Assembly (NCBI RefSeq): GCF_004364325.1
Contig: NZ_SOCP01000015.1
Coordinates: 124,001-188,000, forward strand
Direction: 5' to 3'
From: Actinophytocola oryzae
Lineage (GTDB): Bacteria; Actinomycetota; Actinomycetes; Mycobacteriales; Pseudonocardiaceae
DNA: 64,000 nt
The translations under genes were made by a program, and so were the position numbers. This document shows, piece after piece, positions 43,149-51,852 of the stretch; position 1 is the stretch's first letter; every line of letters starts with the position of its first letter. Below the pieces are notes generated by a model. That model was not told where the DNA came from. It searched no databases and saw only the letters and a program-made list of their open reading frames with translations.

Positions 43149-43444
43149 CTGAACATCATCGTCGAACGGCCGGACCTACGCGACCCCTAGAACGGGGTCG
43201 ACAGCAATATTTCATCATCCGTGGAAAAAGTGCTCCCAGCCTGAGGTCGGCTGACACGCTCTTAAGCTGCACGGCTCCACCCATGCGAGCTTTCACCGGA
43301 GGAGCACGCAACGGGTGAATAATGTGCAACTCCGTCCTCGGACACCGATATCCAGGAAATCCCCGGGCAGCAGCCAGTATCCTTCCTATCACGCTGCGCT
43401 CATCTCTCGCGTCCTCCCCGCGTTCGTTCCCGGGGGTGGTCGCC
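43149..43444. promoter_or_regulatory. Divergent control region between the retron locus and the AbrB/integrase genes
   Basis: About 300 bp with no gene. A hairpin CGACCCC-TAGAAC-GGGGTCG lies at 43181-43200, about 33 bp upstream of the retron operon start, where it could be an operator or leader terminator. A GTG frame reaching back to 43322 joins the AbrB-type gene but its upstream part looks untranslated. Confidence 0.4.
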
Positions 43445-43927
43445 GTGGCTGACCGCAAGATCGCCCCGCTGATCCCGCCCAAGCTCACGCCTGGAGCGGG
43501 ACGGCAGCGGCTCGCCGCCCGCAACGCGCACCTCGATGTGGTCGATCTCCTCGCCCCGCCGCGCACGGGCACGCTCGTGTACGGCATGGGCAAGATCGAC
43601 ACCTGGGGTGTGATCACCAACCGGTCCACAATCGACGCTCTCGGCTGGACAACCGGCGACCGCCTCCACATCGCCCTGGTCGGCGGCTCGATCGTGGCCC
43701 ACCGCGACGAAACCGGCGCGTTCGCCATGGGCACCAAGCCCTATTTCATGATCCCAGCCGCGGTACGGCACCGCAGCGGCCTGCACTCCCGGGATCTGGT
43801 CCTGATGGCCGCCGACCCCAACCACGACGTCCTGGTCGTGCACCCCCTGTCCGCGCTAGACACGATGATCACCACCTACCACGCCACCCTGACCACAACC
43901 GGCACAGCGGGCGGTGGTCAACGATGA
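43445..43927 (+). CDS. AbrB/MazE/SpoVT-type DNA-binding protein
   Basis: A 160-residue protein. GTG 43445 follows GGGGGTGG by about 5 nt and begins ADRKIAPLIPPKL; earlier in-frame codons lack support. Two swapped-hairpin-like units are visible: DTWGVITNRSTIDALGWTTGDRLHIAL (about residues 57-83, in two parts) and PYFMIPAAVRHRSGLHSRDL (about 99-118), the second matching the AbrB pattern (hydrophobic-P-x-x-x-R-x-x-x-G-L-x-x-G-D). The stop overlaps the start of the tyrosine recombinase by 4 nt. The pair AbrB-type protein plus integrase recurs in actinomycetes, so it may act as a recombination-directionality or transcription factor for the integrase. Confidence 0.75.
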   Translation: MADRKIAPLIPPKLTPGAGRQRLAARNAHLDVVDLLAPPRTGTLVYGMGKIDTWGVITNRSTIDALGWTTGDRLHIALVGGSIVAHRDETGAFAMGTKPYFMIPAAVRHRSGLHSRDLVLMAADPNHDVLVVHPLSALDTMITTYHATLTTTGTAGGGQR

Positions 43928-44976
43928 CGACCAACCTTTCACCCGCAGGACCGGGAACCACGGGCGACCGCGAGCTGATGGCGGCGGCGCGGATGATGCT
44001 CCAGCGCATGGGCGTCGACCCGGCCGACCTGATGACCGATCCCGCCGACCGGCCACCGGTGCCCACCTTCGACGCCTACATCTCCGAGGTCGAGAAGGCT
44101 GTCTCCCCCGGCACCGCCAAGACCTACGGCTCGTACTGGAACCGGATCCGCGCGAAGTGGGGTACGCGGACCCTGCTGGAACCGACCGCGACCGAGATCA
44201 AGCAGTTCGAGGAGGAGATCAAGGCCAACGCCGTCCCCCGCCGCAACTCACGCGGCGGCCGCGGCACCGCCGAGAACTTCATCGCCGCCCTCCGCTGCAT
44301 CTACCGCCACGCCGAAGACGACGAGCTGATCAAACCCGACGAGAACCCCGCCCGCCGGACCGCCAAACCCCGCCGCCAGGGCTCCAACCGACACGCACTG
44401 TCCAACGACCAGATGAGCGAGATCAACTTCTACGCCGGCACTACCGGCGACGACCCGGAACTCGACACGCTCTTACTGCGGCTCCACACCGAGTCAGCCT
44501 GCCGCACCGGCGGCGCCCTAGCCCTACGCCCCCGAGACCTCAACGAGGACCAGTGCCTGATCTACCTGCGGGAGAAAGACGGCACCACCCGCTGGCAACC
44601 GGTCTCGCGATCGCTGATGACCGCGCTCCTCGACCACACCGAGGCCCGAGGCGCGGCCGATGACCCGAGTGGGCAGCTGCTGCGGTACCGGAACGGCAAC
44701 CCGATCACCCACCGACGCTACGACCACCTCTGGGTCCGCCTCGGCCGCCACCTCCCCTGGATCACCACCCTCAACGTATCCGCCCACTGGATCCGCCACA
44801 CCACCCTCACCTGGGTCGAACGCAACTTCGGCTTCGCCATCGCCCACGCCTACGCCGGCCACTTCGACGAAGGAGACACCAAGAACGCCACCATGACCTA
44901 CGTCAAAGCCGCCGTCCACGACGTCGCCACAGCGCTGTCCGCTCTCACCGGCGAGCCACATCCGCTCGCCAGCTAA
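43924..44976 (+). CDS. Tyrosine recombinase (phage-type integrase)
   Basis: A 350-residue recombinase. The N-terminal SAM-like core-binding domain is at about 50-135 (TFDAYISEVEKAVSPGTAKT). The catalytic domain has all key residues: Arg194 (SACRTGGALAL), His288 and Arg291 (HWIRHTT), His313 (YAGHFDEGD) and nucleophile Tyr326 (ATMTYVKAA). The ATG overlaps the AbrB-type gene. It is of a different family from the serine integrase at the tRNA end, so the region has at least two recombination systems. Directly downstream lie GGTACTGGTACC repeats that may be its arm-type sites. Confidence 0.93.
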   Translation: MTTNLSPAGPGTTGDRELMAAARMMLQRMGVDPADLMTDPADRPPVPTFDAYISEVEKAVSPGTAKTYGSYWNRIRAKWGTRTLLEPTATEIKQFEEEIKANAVPRRNSRGGRGTAENFIAALRCIYRHAEDDELIKPDENPARRTAKPRRQGSNRHALSNDQMSEINFYAGTTGDDPELDTLLLRLHTESACRTGGALALRPRDLNEDQCLIYLREKDGTTRWQPVSRSLMTALLDHTEARGAADDPSGQLLRYRNGNPITHRRYDHLWVRLGRHLPWITTLNVSAHWIRHTTLTWVERNFGFAIAHAYAGHFDEGDTKNATMTYVKAAVHDVATALSALTGEPHPLAS

Positions 44977-44985
44977 CCTCGCGGT

Positions 44986-45147
44986 GGTACTGGTACCGGT
45001 TCCCTCGTGGAGCCGGTACCAGTGGATAGATAGTCTTGTCAATCCGCCGCAACGTCAGCCGTCAGGTCGGATCTGTGCACACACCAGCACCGATCCACAG
45101 CCGGGCTGGTACTGGTACCACCGACCATCGCGAGCGGTACCAGTACC
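44986..45147. repeat. Two copies of an inverted GGTACTGGTACC module after the tyrosine recombinase
   Basis: GGTACTGGTACC occurs at 44986-44997 and 45108-45119. Its inverse GGTACCAGTACC is at 45136-45147, and a one-base variant GGTACCAGTGG at 45015-45025. This gives two units of direct motif, 16-17 nt spacer, inverted motif. Each motif is itself two GGTAC-type half-sites. The layout suits protein-binding arms of an attachment site or an operator. The rest of 44977-45482 has no gene I can support; long frames there lack ribosome sites. Confidence 0.75.
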
Positions 45148-45482
45148 ACTGCCGTGGGAAACAGATGACTCTGCGTATGTCAGGGACCGTGTCGGGCGGG
45201 GGCAGATTGGATTCGTAACCCTTCCGTGATGTCAGCAGGGCCCGGGCCGTGCCGGCGACCTGCGGTTCGGGCCCTTGTCGGGTCCGGGATGCGACCCATG
45301 CTCGGCGATGCTGTCGAGGTCGTGCCGGCTTCGCCGAACACAAATTTCGCCGGGTGTCCCACCATGCCGTGTCGGGCCTTCATGCCCAGATGATCACCGC
45401 TATCGTTCTAGCAACAACAGTGATCTCGGTGTTCGCCACACCCGGCGGTACGGGACAGCGCGAACGGAAGGGGGTCACGGGT

Positions 45483-48266
45483 GTGGACAACGGCTCTGCG
45501 GTGAACGCAACCGATCAAGGCCTGCTTCAGTTGATCTACGACCTGATGAGTCAGCGTGGAGATTGGCCCACGTTCACGGCTGTGGACCTGCGGGCTGACC
45601 GTGACCTGGGGGTCGAGGATGCTCAAGCAGCGTTGCTCGCGATCCCGGAAGGTTACATCTCCAGGCCATGGCAGGCCCACGGCTTCTCGGACCGCGATGC
45701 AGTGCGCCTCACCCTGCGCGGCGTAACGATGTGCGCGGGTGGTCGGCAGGACCTGGACCTCTCGGCCCGGTTCGTCGCCTGGGTCGTGAAGGTTGAGAGT
45801 GAGGCGTCGGACGACGGCGAGACCCCGCTCGTAGCAAAAAGCGTGGACTTCGCGGCGTACCTGGAGTTGCCCCTTGAGTCAGCACGACCTGGACCGGTGG
45901 AGTCCGCAGCCGGCGCCGAGTCCGATACCGAGACGGAGCAATCCGCACCGGCGCAGGACCCTGACGAGACGCCTGACTTCGTGCGCACACGAGCAGCGCT
46001 GTCGCGGGTGCGGGTACTGGTTGATCTTCTTCCCCATTTCTGGATAGGCGTTAATTGGCAGCAAGAAGAGCCATGGTTGTGGGAGCTCACCATCGATCGC
46101 CGGCGTCTACGGCCCTACCGGCGGCTGCAGGGGCCGGACGCGCTCCTGGAGTACGCCGAGTCGGCTGAGCGCGAGCGCTTGGCCGCCCAGAACGTGAACT
46201 CCCTGCGCCAGGGATCAGTGAATATCTTTCACGGCCCGGTGACCGTTCAGAGCGCACTGACTGAGGTGGAAACCGGTGTCCCGACGCGGACTGGGGATCT
46301 GGACGTTCTCCTGCCGATGTTGCGTGCGGAAATCACCGAGGTCAGCGCGGATCTCGTCAGTGCGAACCGGTTCGATGACGCCATTTTCGCGGCCTTTCGC
46401 CGGGTCGAACATGAGCTCCAGCAACGGACACAAAACGCGGCGATCGGCAACGAGTTGATCAAGGCCGCCTTCGTCGAGCGACGCGAGCCGATCCGTGTTA
46501 CGGCCCGAGAGCAAGACAAGGATCGACTCGTCGAGCTGTTCAGCGGCGCCATCGGCTTGTTCAAGGGCGACCGGTCGCACAAAGATCGACCCCTTCTGCC
46601 GTGCCGGTCACGCTACGAGTGCATGCGGCTGTTGGCCCACGCAAGCACGTTGCTGGACCTGCTGGATCGCGACATCGATCGGGCCCCGATCGTCCGGGGC
46701 TACGAGCACCGACAGGGCCATACCCTGACCCTCTGGGTCGACCGTGCGAGCAGCCAGGTGGAGGTCTGGCTGGACGAGACGACTCGGCTGGACAAACTCA
46801 GCTATCGGCCAGGGACTCTGGTTGTCGACGTCGCCCGCGTGGCGCCTGGAGAGCACCGTATCCATTTGGTCGACGGCCACCGTCAGGGTGCTGCTCATAC
46901 CGTCTGGCTCACCAGCGAGCCGGGGCTGTCCTCGTGGTACCGAGTCATCGAGGTGAACCTGCCCCTCTATGGCGACGCGGAGGGCGAGCAGCAACTCGAC
47001 GTCAGTGGGGTGCGGCTGTACTGCCTGGAGGCGGGTACTGCGAGTGAACGCATCCTGCCAACGCGAGAGGCGTACACGGTCGGTCACTACGTGAGCTGGC
47101 ACTGGTCAAGTACCGCGGCGATCGGCGGGGCGTGGGTAGGCGACCGCGATGGCGGGTCCCTGCGCAAGCTCTGGGAGGTCTCGACCCTGTTCGAAGGCCA
47201 GCCGGTCGCGCCTGCACACCCCATACGGTTGATGCACATCAGTATGGAACCCAGTCGTCTACGGTTGCGCATCGGAGCCAAAACGCCACTGCGGGTGCTC
47301 GCGCATCTCACCGATGGCACCGCGAGGTGGACCGAACCACTGGACGACCCGAAGATCGAGACCAGCGACGAGAAGACCGTCTTTTACAAAGGCGGCGCGG
47401 TAATCGCGAAGGCACCAGGCGCCACCACGCTACGATGCCTGCATGCCGGCTGCTCCGCCGAAGCCAGCGTCGAAATCGCCAGCCACCCGCGCGGCACCGT
47501 AACCGAACTGCTCACCGGCTTGCCCCCCGTTGCTGGAATCGCCTCCACCGCGAAGGGGTTAGTGGTCAGCACCCGCGGGACCCAACTGTGGAGAGTCGGG
47601 CGGGAAGGGGTTTATCGACTGATCGCCGCCGTGCCACGGATGCCTACGGTCCTATTGGGAACGGATACCCTCGCCGCCAGGGCCGATGGCGAGCTCGCCG
47701 TACGGATCACGGGGATCCGCGAAATCCAGGTGCTCCATCATCACGACGAATACGCCACCAGCCACATCATCAACCCGGATTGCCTCGGCACACCCATGGC
47801 GTTCGTCTGGGACAACGAAGACCTCATGGTCGCCATGGACAGTGGCACGATCCACCGCGTGGCCATGGACAGCACAGCGACCCAACTTGCCTCGTTCGAG
47901 GGTGTACCAATCGCTGTCGCGTGTTCGGCGGACGATCTCCTGGTGCTGTGTGGCCCCCGGCCCAACGCGGAGCCACCGCAGCGCGTCAACTTGTTGTGGC
48001 GGATTCCGCACGGCCAAGCGGAGGGCGTCAACCTACTGGCAAACCAATGCTTGACCGAACTCGGCGGAGTCGCCTACGTAGGGGACGACATCTACGTGAG
48101 CGACTCCCGTTCAGGCCGCGTCCTGCGACTGCCCCACGACCAAACGGCCGAGCCTGTGACGGTCGCTGACGGTCTGGTTAACCCCAACCAACTGACGAGC
48201 GACCTCGACGGAACACTCTATATCGCCGACTTTGGCGCAGGAGCAATACACCAGATCCTGCCCTAG
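45483..48266 (+). CDS. Large multidomain protein: Ymh/TIGR02391-like, Ig-like and beta-propeller domains
   Basis: A 927-residue protein from GTG 45483 (GGGGG about 7 nt upstream). Residues 8-60 look like a small winged helix (QGLLQLIYDLMSQRGDWPTF). Residues about 295-400 match the TIGR02391/Ymh family (DDAIFAAFRRVEHELQ; GNELIKAAF; LFSGAIGLFKGDRSHKDRP; LAHASTLLDLLDRD), found in many defence islands and possibly HEPN-like. Residues 400-580 are beta-rich. About 590-680 is a Big_2/Ig-like domain (SRLRLRIGAKTPLRVLAHLT). About 690-927 are repeated blades of an NHL-type propeller (LGGVAYVGDDIYVSDSRSGR; NQLTSDLDGTLYIADFGAG). No signal peptide. I do not know this combination; a sensor-effector is a reasonable guess. 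Confidence 0.78.
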   Translation: MDNGSAVNATDQGLLQLIYDLMSQRGDWPTFTAVDLRADRDLGVEDAQAALLAIPEGYISRPWQAHGFSDRDAVRLTLRGVTMCAGGRQDLDLSARFVAWVVKVESEASDDGETPLVAKSVDFAAYLELPLESARPGPVESAAGAESDTETEQSAPAQDPDETPDFVRTRAALSRVRVLVDLLPHFWIGVNWQQEEPWLWELTIDRRRLRPYRRLQGPDALLEYAESAERERLAAQNVNSLRQGSVNIFHGPVTVQSALTEVETGVPTRTGDLDVLLPMLRAEITEVSADLVSANRFDDAIFAAFRRVEHELQQRTQNAAIGNELIKAAFVERREPIRVTAREQDKDRLVELFSGAIGLFKGDRSHKDRPLLPCRSRYECMRLLAHASTLLDLLDRDIDRAPIVRGYEHRQGHTLTLWVDRASSQVEVWLDETTRLDKLSYRPGTLVVDVARVAPGEHRIHLVDGHRQGAAHTVWLTSEPGLSSWYRVIEVNLPLYGDAEGEQQLDVSGVRLYCLEAGTASERILPTREAYTVGHYVSWHWSSTAAIGGAWVGDRDGGSLRKLWEVSTLFEGQPVAPAHPIRLMHISMEPSRLRLRIGAKTPLRVLAHLTDGTARWTEPLDDPKIETSDEKTVFYKGGAVIAKAPGATTLRCLHAGCSAEASVEIASHPRGTVTELLTGLPPVAGIASTAKGLVVSTRGTQLWRVGREGVYRLIAAVPRMPTVLLGTDTLAARADGELAVRITGIREIQVLHHHDEYATSHIINPDCLGTPMAFVWDNEDLMVAMDSGTIHRVAMDSTATQLASFEGVPIAVACSADDLLVLCGPRPNAEPPQRVNLLWRIPHGQAEGVNLLANQCLTELGGVAYVGDDIYVSDSRSGRVLRLPHDQTAEPVTVADGLVNPNQLTSDLDGTLYIADFGAGAIHQILP

Positions 48267-48374
48267 ACATTTGACGAGCGGCGACCGAACCTGTGAAGGC
48301 ACAACATTCGGTCGTTCTGTAATTGTGTTCTCATAGACCCCGAAAATGGCCAGTACATGCCTGTCATCGGGGGC

Positions 48375-48617
48375 TCAGTTGCTACAACCGGAGTTGCTCG
48401 ATGTGGGTCTCGACGAAGCCCGCGATCCTTGCCCAGGTGCTGCCGGATGACGTGGCGTTGCCGAGCTGCTTGGTTCTGACGTGACATGCACGTCTTCGCC
48501 AGCGGCGACCAGCAGCTGAGCCAGGTGATGGACGATTGTGGACTTCCCGGCGCCGCTTGGTCCATCCACGCTGACGAACACACCGCGCTGGTGATCAGAA
48601 AAGGGTCGGAGGTTCAT
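48375..48617 (-). pseudogene. Frameshifted remnant of a dTMP-kinase-like gene
   Basis: The first 40 residues are a clear thymidylate-kinase start: VFVSVDGPSGAGKSTIVHHL (Walker A, residues 13-32) then AGEDVHVTSEP. After SEP the frame loses sense (Arg/Pro/Ser rich) and stops at 48375. In another frame a more natural continuation is readable (KQLGNATSSGSTWARIAGF, then VETHIEQLRL and a stop), implying a frameshift near 48460. Even so the protein would be less than half the roughly 200-residue family length. It overlaps the exonuclease gene by 23 bp. It would phosphorylate dTMP if intact. Confidence 0.75.
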
Positions 48618-49188
48618 CCTCGTCTCCTCCTGGTGGATCGCCGCGTAGTTCCTCGATCGACCGCGGTCTGTTGTCGGTTCGGGTGGCCAGTTGCACGAAC
48701 AGGCGGGCGGTCACCAACACGTCGTAGGTGGCTCGGTGGGGCGAGAGGCCGTCCGGTAGACCTGCGGCCAGCCCGAACGCCTCGACTAGTGCGCCGAGCT
48801 TGTAGCTCGACTGGTTGGGGCGCAGGCGCTTGGCCAGCTTCAACGTGTCGAGCACATCCGGACACGTCCACTCGCCCAGGTGACGCTGCAGAACTCCGAC
48901 GTCCACGTGCGCGTTGTGAGCAACCAGCACGTCGACGTCCAGCACCCGGCGGACCCCGTCCTCGACCTCCGCGAACGACGGCGCGTCAGCCACGTCCTGG
49001 TTGCTCAGGCCGTGGATGCGGCGGACGATAGGCGTTATCGGCCGCGCCGGCTTCACCAACCAGCTCGACGGCTCGCCCACAACGCCGCCGACGATCGGCA
49101 CCGCGGCAACTTCCACCAGGTCGGGCGGCTGCTGGCCGTTGCCTTCCACGTCCACCACGGCGTAGCGCAGGCTTGTCCAGTCGGTCAT
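48595..49188 (-). CDS. DnaQ-like 3'-5' exonuclease
   Basis: A 197-residue DEDD exonuclease. Motif Exo I is YAVVDVEGNGQQ (Asp and Glu, about residues 10-20), Exo II lies in VLVAHNAHVDVGVLQ (about 93-107) and Exo III is SPHRATYDVLVTARL (His and Asp, about 155-169), so it is of the DEDDh type. GLSNQDVADAP is the usual IHGLS..V segment. The ATG overlaps the stop of the radical SAM gene by 4 nt (ATGA), giving a two- or three-gene operon with the kinase remnant. A free-standing exonuclease of this kind may trim DNA or RNA ends; target unknown. Confidence 0.9.
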   Translation of the reverse strand: MTDWTSLRYAVVDVEGNGQQPPDLVEVAAVPIVGGVVGEPSSWLVKPARPITPIVRRIHGLSNQDVADAPSFAEVEDGVRRVLDVDVLVAHNAHVDVGVLQRHLGEWTCPDVLDTLKLAKRLRPNQSSYKLGALVEAFGLAAGLPDGLSPHRATYDVLVTARLFVQLATRTDNRPRSIEELRGDPPGGDEDEPPTLF

Positions 49189-50336
49189 GGTGTGGTGTCC
49201 TTCCAGCCGATGTCGGCCCGTCCATGCCGGTGCGCATGGTGCGGGTGACGAGCATCGTGGACCTGGAAGCGGAGCGCATGTTGGAGGTAGTAGCGAGGCT
49301 GTTCCGTGTCCAACCCGGAGACCACCGCGGCGCGCTCGGTGATGTCGACGACCTTCAGGCCCCGTGCCTCGGGCAGCGCGCGGGCGACCTCGTGGATCCG
49401 CTCGGCGGTCGGTGCCTGGTGGGCCCGTCGGCACAGGTTGAGCTGGTTGATCGGGCAGACGTCACACAGCTCCCGGATGCCGTAGTGGCCGTTGTAGTCC
49501 GGCAGACCATGCGCGTACGCCACGGCACAGGAGGTCTTGCGGAACAGCGAGGTCGATTCGATGAAGGCGGCCAGTACCCGCTGCTCCAGCGTCTCGGGCA
49601 CGATCTTCCGACGTGCCGTGTCGCCGTAGGGTTCGGGCAGCCCGTTCGCCTTGTAGTAGGCCGCGATCTGGTCGCGGTAGAAGATGCCGGTGAACACCGT
49701 GGCGTCCGCGTGTCGGCTCAGCTCGTAGGCGGTCTTGAGGTGCTCGTCGGTGTCGTTCAAGCCGGGCACGAGGGGGCGCCAGTAGAGGATGGTCCGATAC
49801 CGCCGTGGCCGGGCGCCGCCGGCGAGTTTCAGCGACTCGGCCGCGACAGAGGACGGGTAGGGCTCGATCCGCTTGTCGTCGATGCCCGAGTAGGTGAACA
49901 GCAGTGTCAGCCTGATGTTTCGGATCCGGTTGAGCCGCTGCAGCTCCTCGGCCTCCACCTGGTGGCGCGTAATGACGAGCACGTGGTTGGTGAACCCTCG
50001 GCTGTCGAGGTCCTCCAACACCGCGAAGGTGTGCCTTTTCACCGCAGGCAAGAACGGGTCAGTCGCCCGGTTGAACACCTGCACCGGGGTCACGTGCGGC
50101 TGGAAGTACCGGTGACTGACCAGCTCCTCGACAGCCTCGCCATCGCTCATCAGCGCCCGCGGCTGACGCTGGTCCCACAGACCGTAGGTGTGCCGTATGC
50201 AGTACGCACAGTCCAGCGGACAGCCCTGGATGTGGTTCAGGCTCAGCCCGGACTTGCGGTACTCGACGACCTCTCGGGCACGGTCTGGCAGCTGATCGAC
50301 CTGCTCCTGAGTGAGCAGCGGGACAGCGGTACGCAC
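49185..50336 (-). CDS. Radical SAM protein (spore photoproduct lyase-like group)
   Basis: A 383-residue radical SAM enzyme. The iron-sulfur motif is CPLDCAYC (CX3CX2C, about residues 39-46) after LSLNHIQG. Further core strands are PVQVFNRATDPFLPAVKRHT (about 104-123), VLVITRHQVEAEELQRL, and the SAM-site region LTLLFTYSGIDDKRIEP. A second cysteine cluster near the C-terminus (CDVCPINQLNLCRR, about 305-318) suggests an additional cluster or substrate site. The SPL-like style (FNRATDP, HxLVITR) places it near DNA-lesion lyases and related unknowns, but the reaction is not assigned. It is co-translated with the exonuclease, which hints at nucleic acid as substrate. Confidence 0.85.
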   Translation of the reverse strand: MRTAVPLLTQEQVDQLPDRAREVVEYRKSGLSLNHIQGCPLDCAYCIRHTYGLWDQRQPRALMSDGEAVEELVSHRYFQPHVTPVQVFNRATDPFLPAVKRHTFAVLEDLDSRGFTNHVLVITRHQVEAEELQRLNRIRNIRLTLLFTYSGIDDKRIEPYPSSVAAESLKLAGGARPRRYRTILYWRPLVPGLNDTDEHLKTAYELSRHADATVFTGIFYRDQIAAYYKANGLPEPYGDTARRKIVPETLEQRVLAAFIESTSLFRKTSCAVAYAHGLPDYNGHYGIRELCDVCPINQLNLCRRAHQAPTAERIHEVARALPEARGLKVVDITERAAVVSGLDTEQPRYYLQHALRFQVHDARHPHHAHRHGRADIGWKDTTP

Positions 50337-50465
50337 CTAGCCTCCCGAAGCAGAGAGGGGACCTTGTGGTTGATCTGCTTCAGGACAGTAGGGAGACGGC
50401 CACGAGCACGCCAGAAATTTTCTCGGTTTTTCTAGAAGAAACTCGATCTCGCCATCTCGTAGAAA

Positions 50466-51335
50466 TCAGACGACAGGATCCTCCGTCCCCGCTGCAAGAT
50501 CCTCCATGACGCGGCTGATGATCGCCCTCGCCGCAGCGCCGTAGCTGGCGACGGCCGCGTGCTGCTCGAAGACACGGCTGTACAACTCGATCTCCTGCGG
50601 TTGGCGCAGGTTCAGCTCGGCCGAGTAGGTTTCAATACGCACGAGGTCGTTGTCCAGCAACCAGAAGCCATGGCGAGGGTCGGTGACATACTGCGTCTGG
50701 AAGCCGATGACGCCGAGCTTGACATTGCGCATCAGCGAGATCGCCATCAAGCGGTCCAGCTGGCCTAGCATGATGTCCGCCCCGACAAGCCGATAGCGGA
50801 GGACAGCCTCGGTAATGATCAAATGGAAGCGCTTGTCGGGCCGATACAACATCTCCTGGCGTTGCATTCGCTGTTTGACGGCTTCGTTGATGTCGTTGGG
50901 TATCTTGTGAACCATCACGACCTGAGCAAAGCGCGCGCGAGCGTACTCAGGAGTCTGCACCAATCCCGGAATCACCGTGTTCTCAAAACCGCGAAATAGC
51001 TGAGTCTTCTCATCCCGTTGAGAAAGCGACAGCTGATGCGACTTCATACCCGCCTTCAGCAGGCGCTGCCACTCAGCATGTTGTTGTTCGAGGTTGCTGA
51101 GTGTGGCGAGCAAGCCGGCAGCTTGATCCTCGGCGTTCGTCGCGGCAACCCAAGCCCGAATATCCTGCTCGGTGGGTGTCTGCTTGCCGTTCTCCAACTT
51201 GGATACCTTGGAGCCGACCCACGACAAGGACTCCGCGAGCTGTACGCCAGTGAGCCCGGCTCCCTGGCGCAGCTCACGGAGTCGCTTGCCGAGCGCCCTA
51301 CGCGCTTCATCGAGACTGGACGTTCCGCTGTTCAT
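50466..51335 (-). CDS. XRE-type regulator with DUF5753
   Basis: A 289-residue regulator of the large Streptomyces-type HTH-DUF5753 family. The HTH is at about residues 10-60 (LRQGAGLTGVQLAESLSWVG; KVSKLENGKQTPTEQDIRAW). DUF5753 follows (FENTVIPGLVQTPEYARARF; RQEMLYRP; LLDNDLVRIETYSAEL). ATG 51335 overlaps the DUF6879 gene by 29 nt; an in-frame ATG at 51353 is also possible. These regulators are usually encoded beside small acidic partner proteins (as with BldB/WhiJ-type sets), matching the two genes before it. Confidence 0.92.
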   Translation of the reverse strand: MNSGTSSLDEARRALGKRLRELRQGAGLTGVQLAESLSWVGSKVSKLENGKQTPTEQDIRAWVAATNAEDQAAGLLATLSNLEQQHAEWQRLLKAGMKSHQLSLSQRDEKTQLFRGFENTVIPGLVQTPEYARARFAQVVMVHKIPNDINEAVKQRMQRQEMLYRPDKRFHLIITEAVLRYRLVGADIMLGQLDRLMAISLMRNVKLGVIGFQTQYVTDPRHGFWLLDNDLVRIETYSAELNLRQPQEIELYSRVFEQHAAVASYGAAARAIISRVMEDLAAGTEDPVV

Positions 51336-51852
51336 ACTTGGCGACAAACTCATCCGGGGTCATGGCGTGATGACGCACCGCATCACGCCAGTAGTTGTGT
51401 TCCACGATGACCGACGGTTCATCGACCACCTCTGCTTCGACGAAGCGGTCATCCTCATCGAAGTTCATCATGACCAGCTTGTGCGAATCGAACAACCAGA
51501 AGTCATGCCGAGGGCATTCGACCGCATCGACTTGGTCACGAGCGAGGTAGCGGATGTCGTCGCCTGCCTCACGGGTATAGCCCGCTACCCACATGGCGAA
51601 GCGGGTGTAATCGGTCAACGGAAAGCTGACAACCCGAACCCGAGAAAACAACCGACCTGCGGACGTTGCCTCCCGGACCATACTCAACCAGCCTTCGTGA
51701 TACGACACGTCAGGCTTGCCGCTCAGGAATTTGCGGAACGACTCAGTTTCGCGCGGCGAGTTGTACCGATCACGCGTCTCCAGCCGGAACGCCGTGTGTT
51801 CGAAGGACCGGAAGAGTTCAACGAACTCGGGTCCGGGCTTGATGAGGGTCAG
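51307..51852 (-). CDS. DUF6879 family protein
   Basis: A 181-residue protein of the DUF6879 group commonly paired with HTH-DUF5753 regulators. Typical segments are FVELFRSFEHTAFRLETRDR, AGRLFSRVRVVSFPLTDYTR, FAMWVAGYTREAGDDIRYL, DFWLFDSHKLVMMNFDEDDR and the C-terminal AVRHHAMTPDEFV. Homology begins directly after the upstream stop, and the only start there is CTG at 51852 overlapping the TGA (CTGA). No ATG or GTG lies in frame near it, so a CTG start by translational coupling is likely. It is co-translated with its neighbours. Confidence 0.85.
   Translation of the reverse strand: MTLIKPGPEFVELFRSFEHTAFRLETRDRYNSPRETESFRKFLSGKPDVSYHEGWLSMVREATSAGRLFSRVRVVSFPLTDYTRFAMWVAGYTREAGDDIRYLARDQVDAVECPRHDFWLFDSHKLVMMNFDEDDRFVEAEVVDEPSVIVEHNYWRDAVRHHAMTPDEFVAKYEQRNVQSR

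Noticed and set aside
44977..45482. N-terminal extension of the Ymh/propeller protein from 45249
   Set aside because: The added 78 residues (Arg/Cys rich, then a weak hydrophobic stretch) have no ribosome site, while GTG 45483 has GGGGG upstream and starts the folded part.
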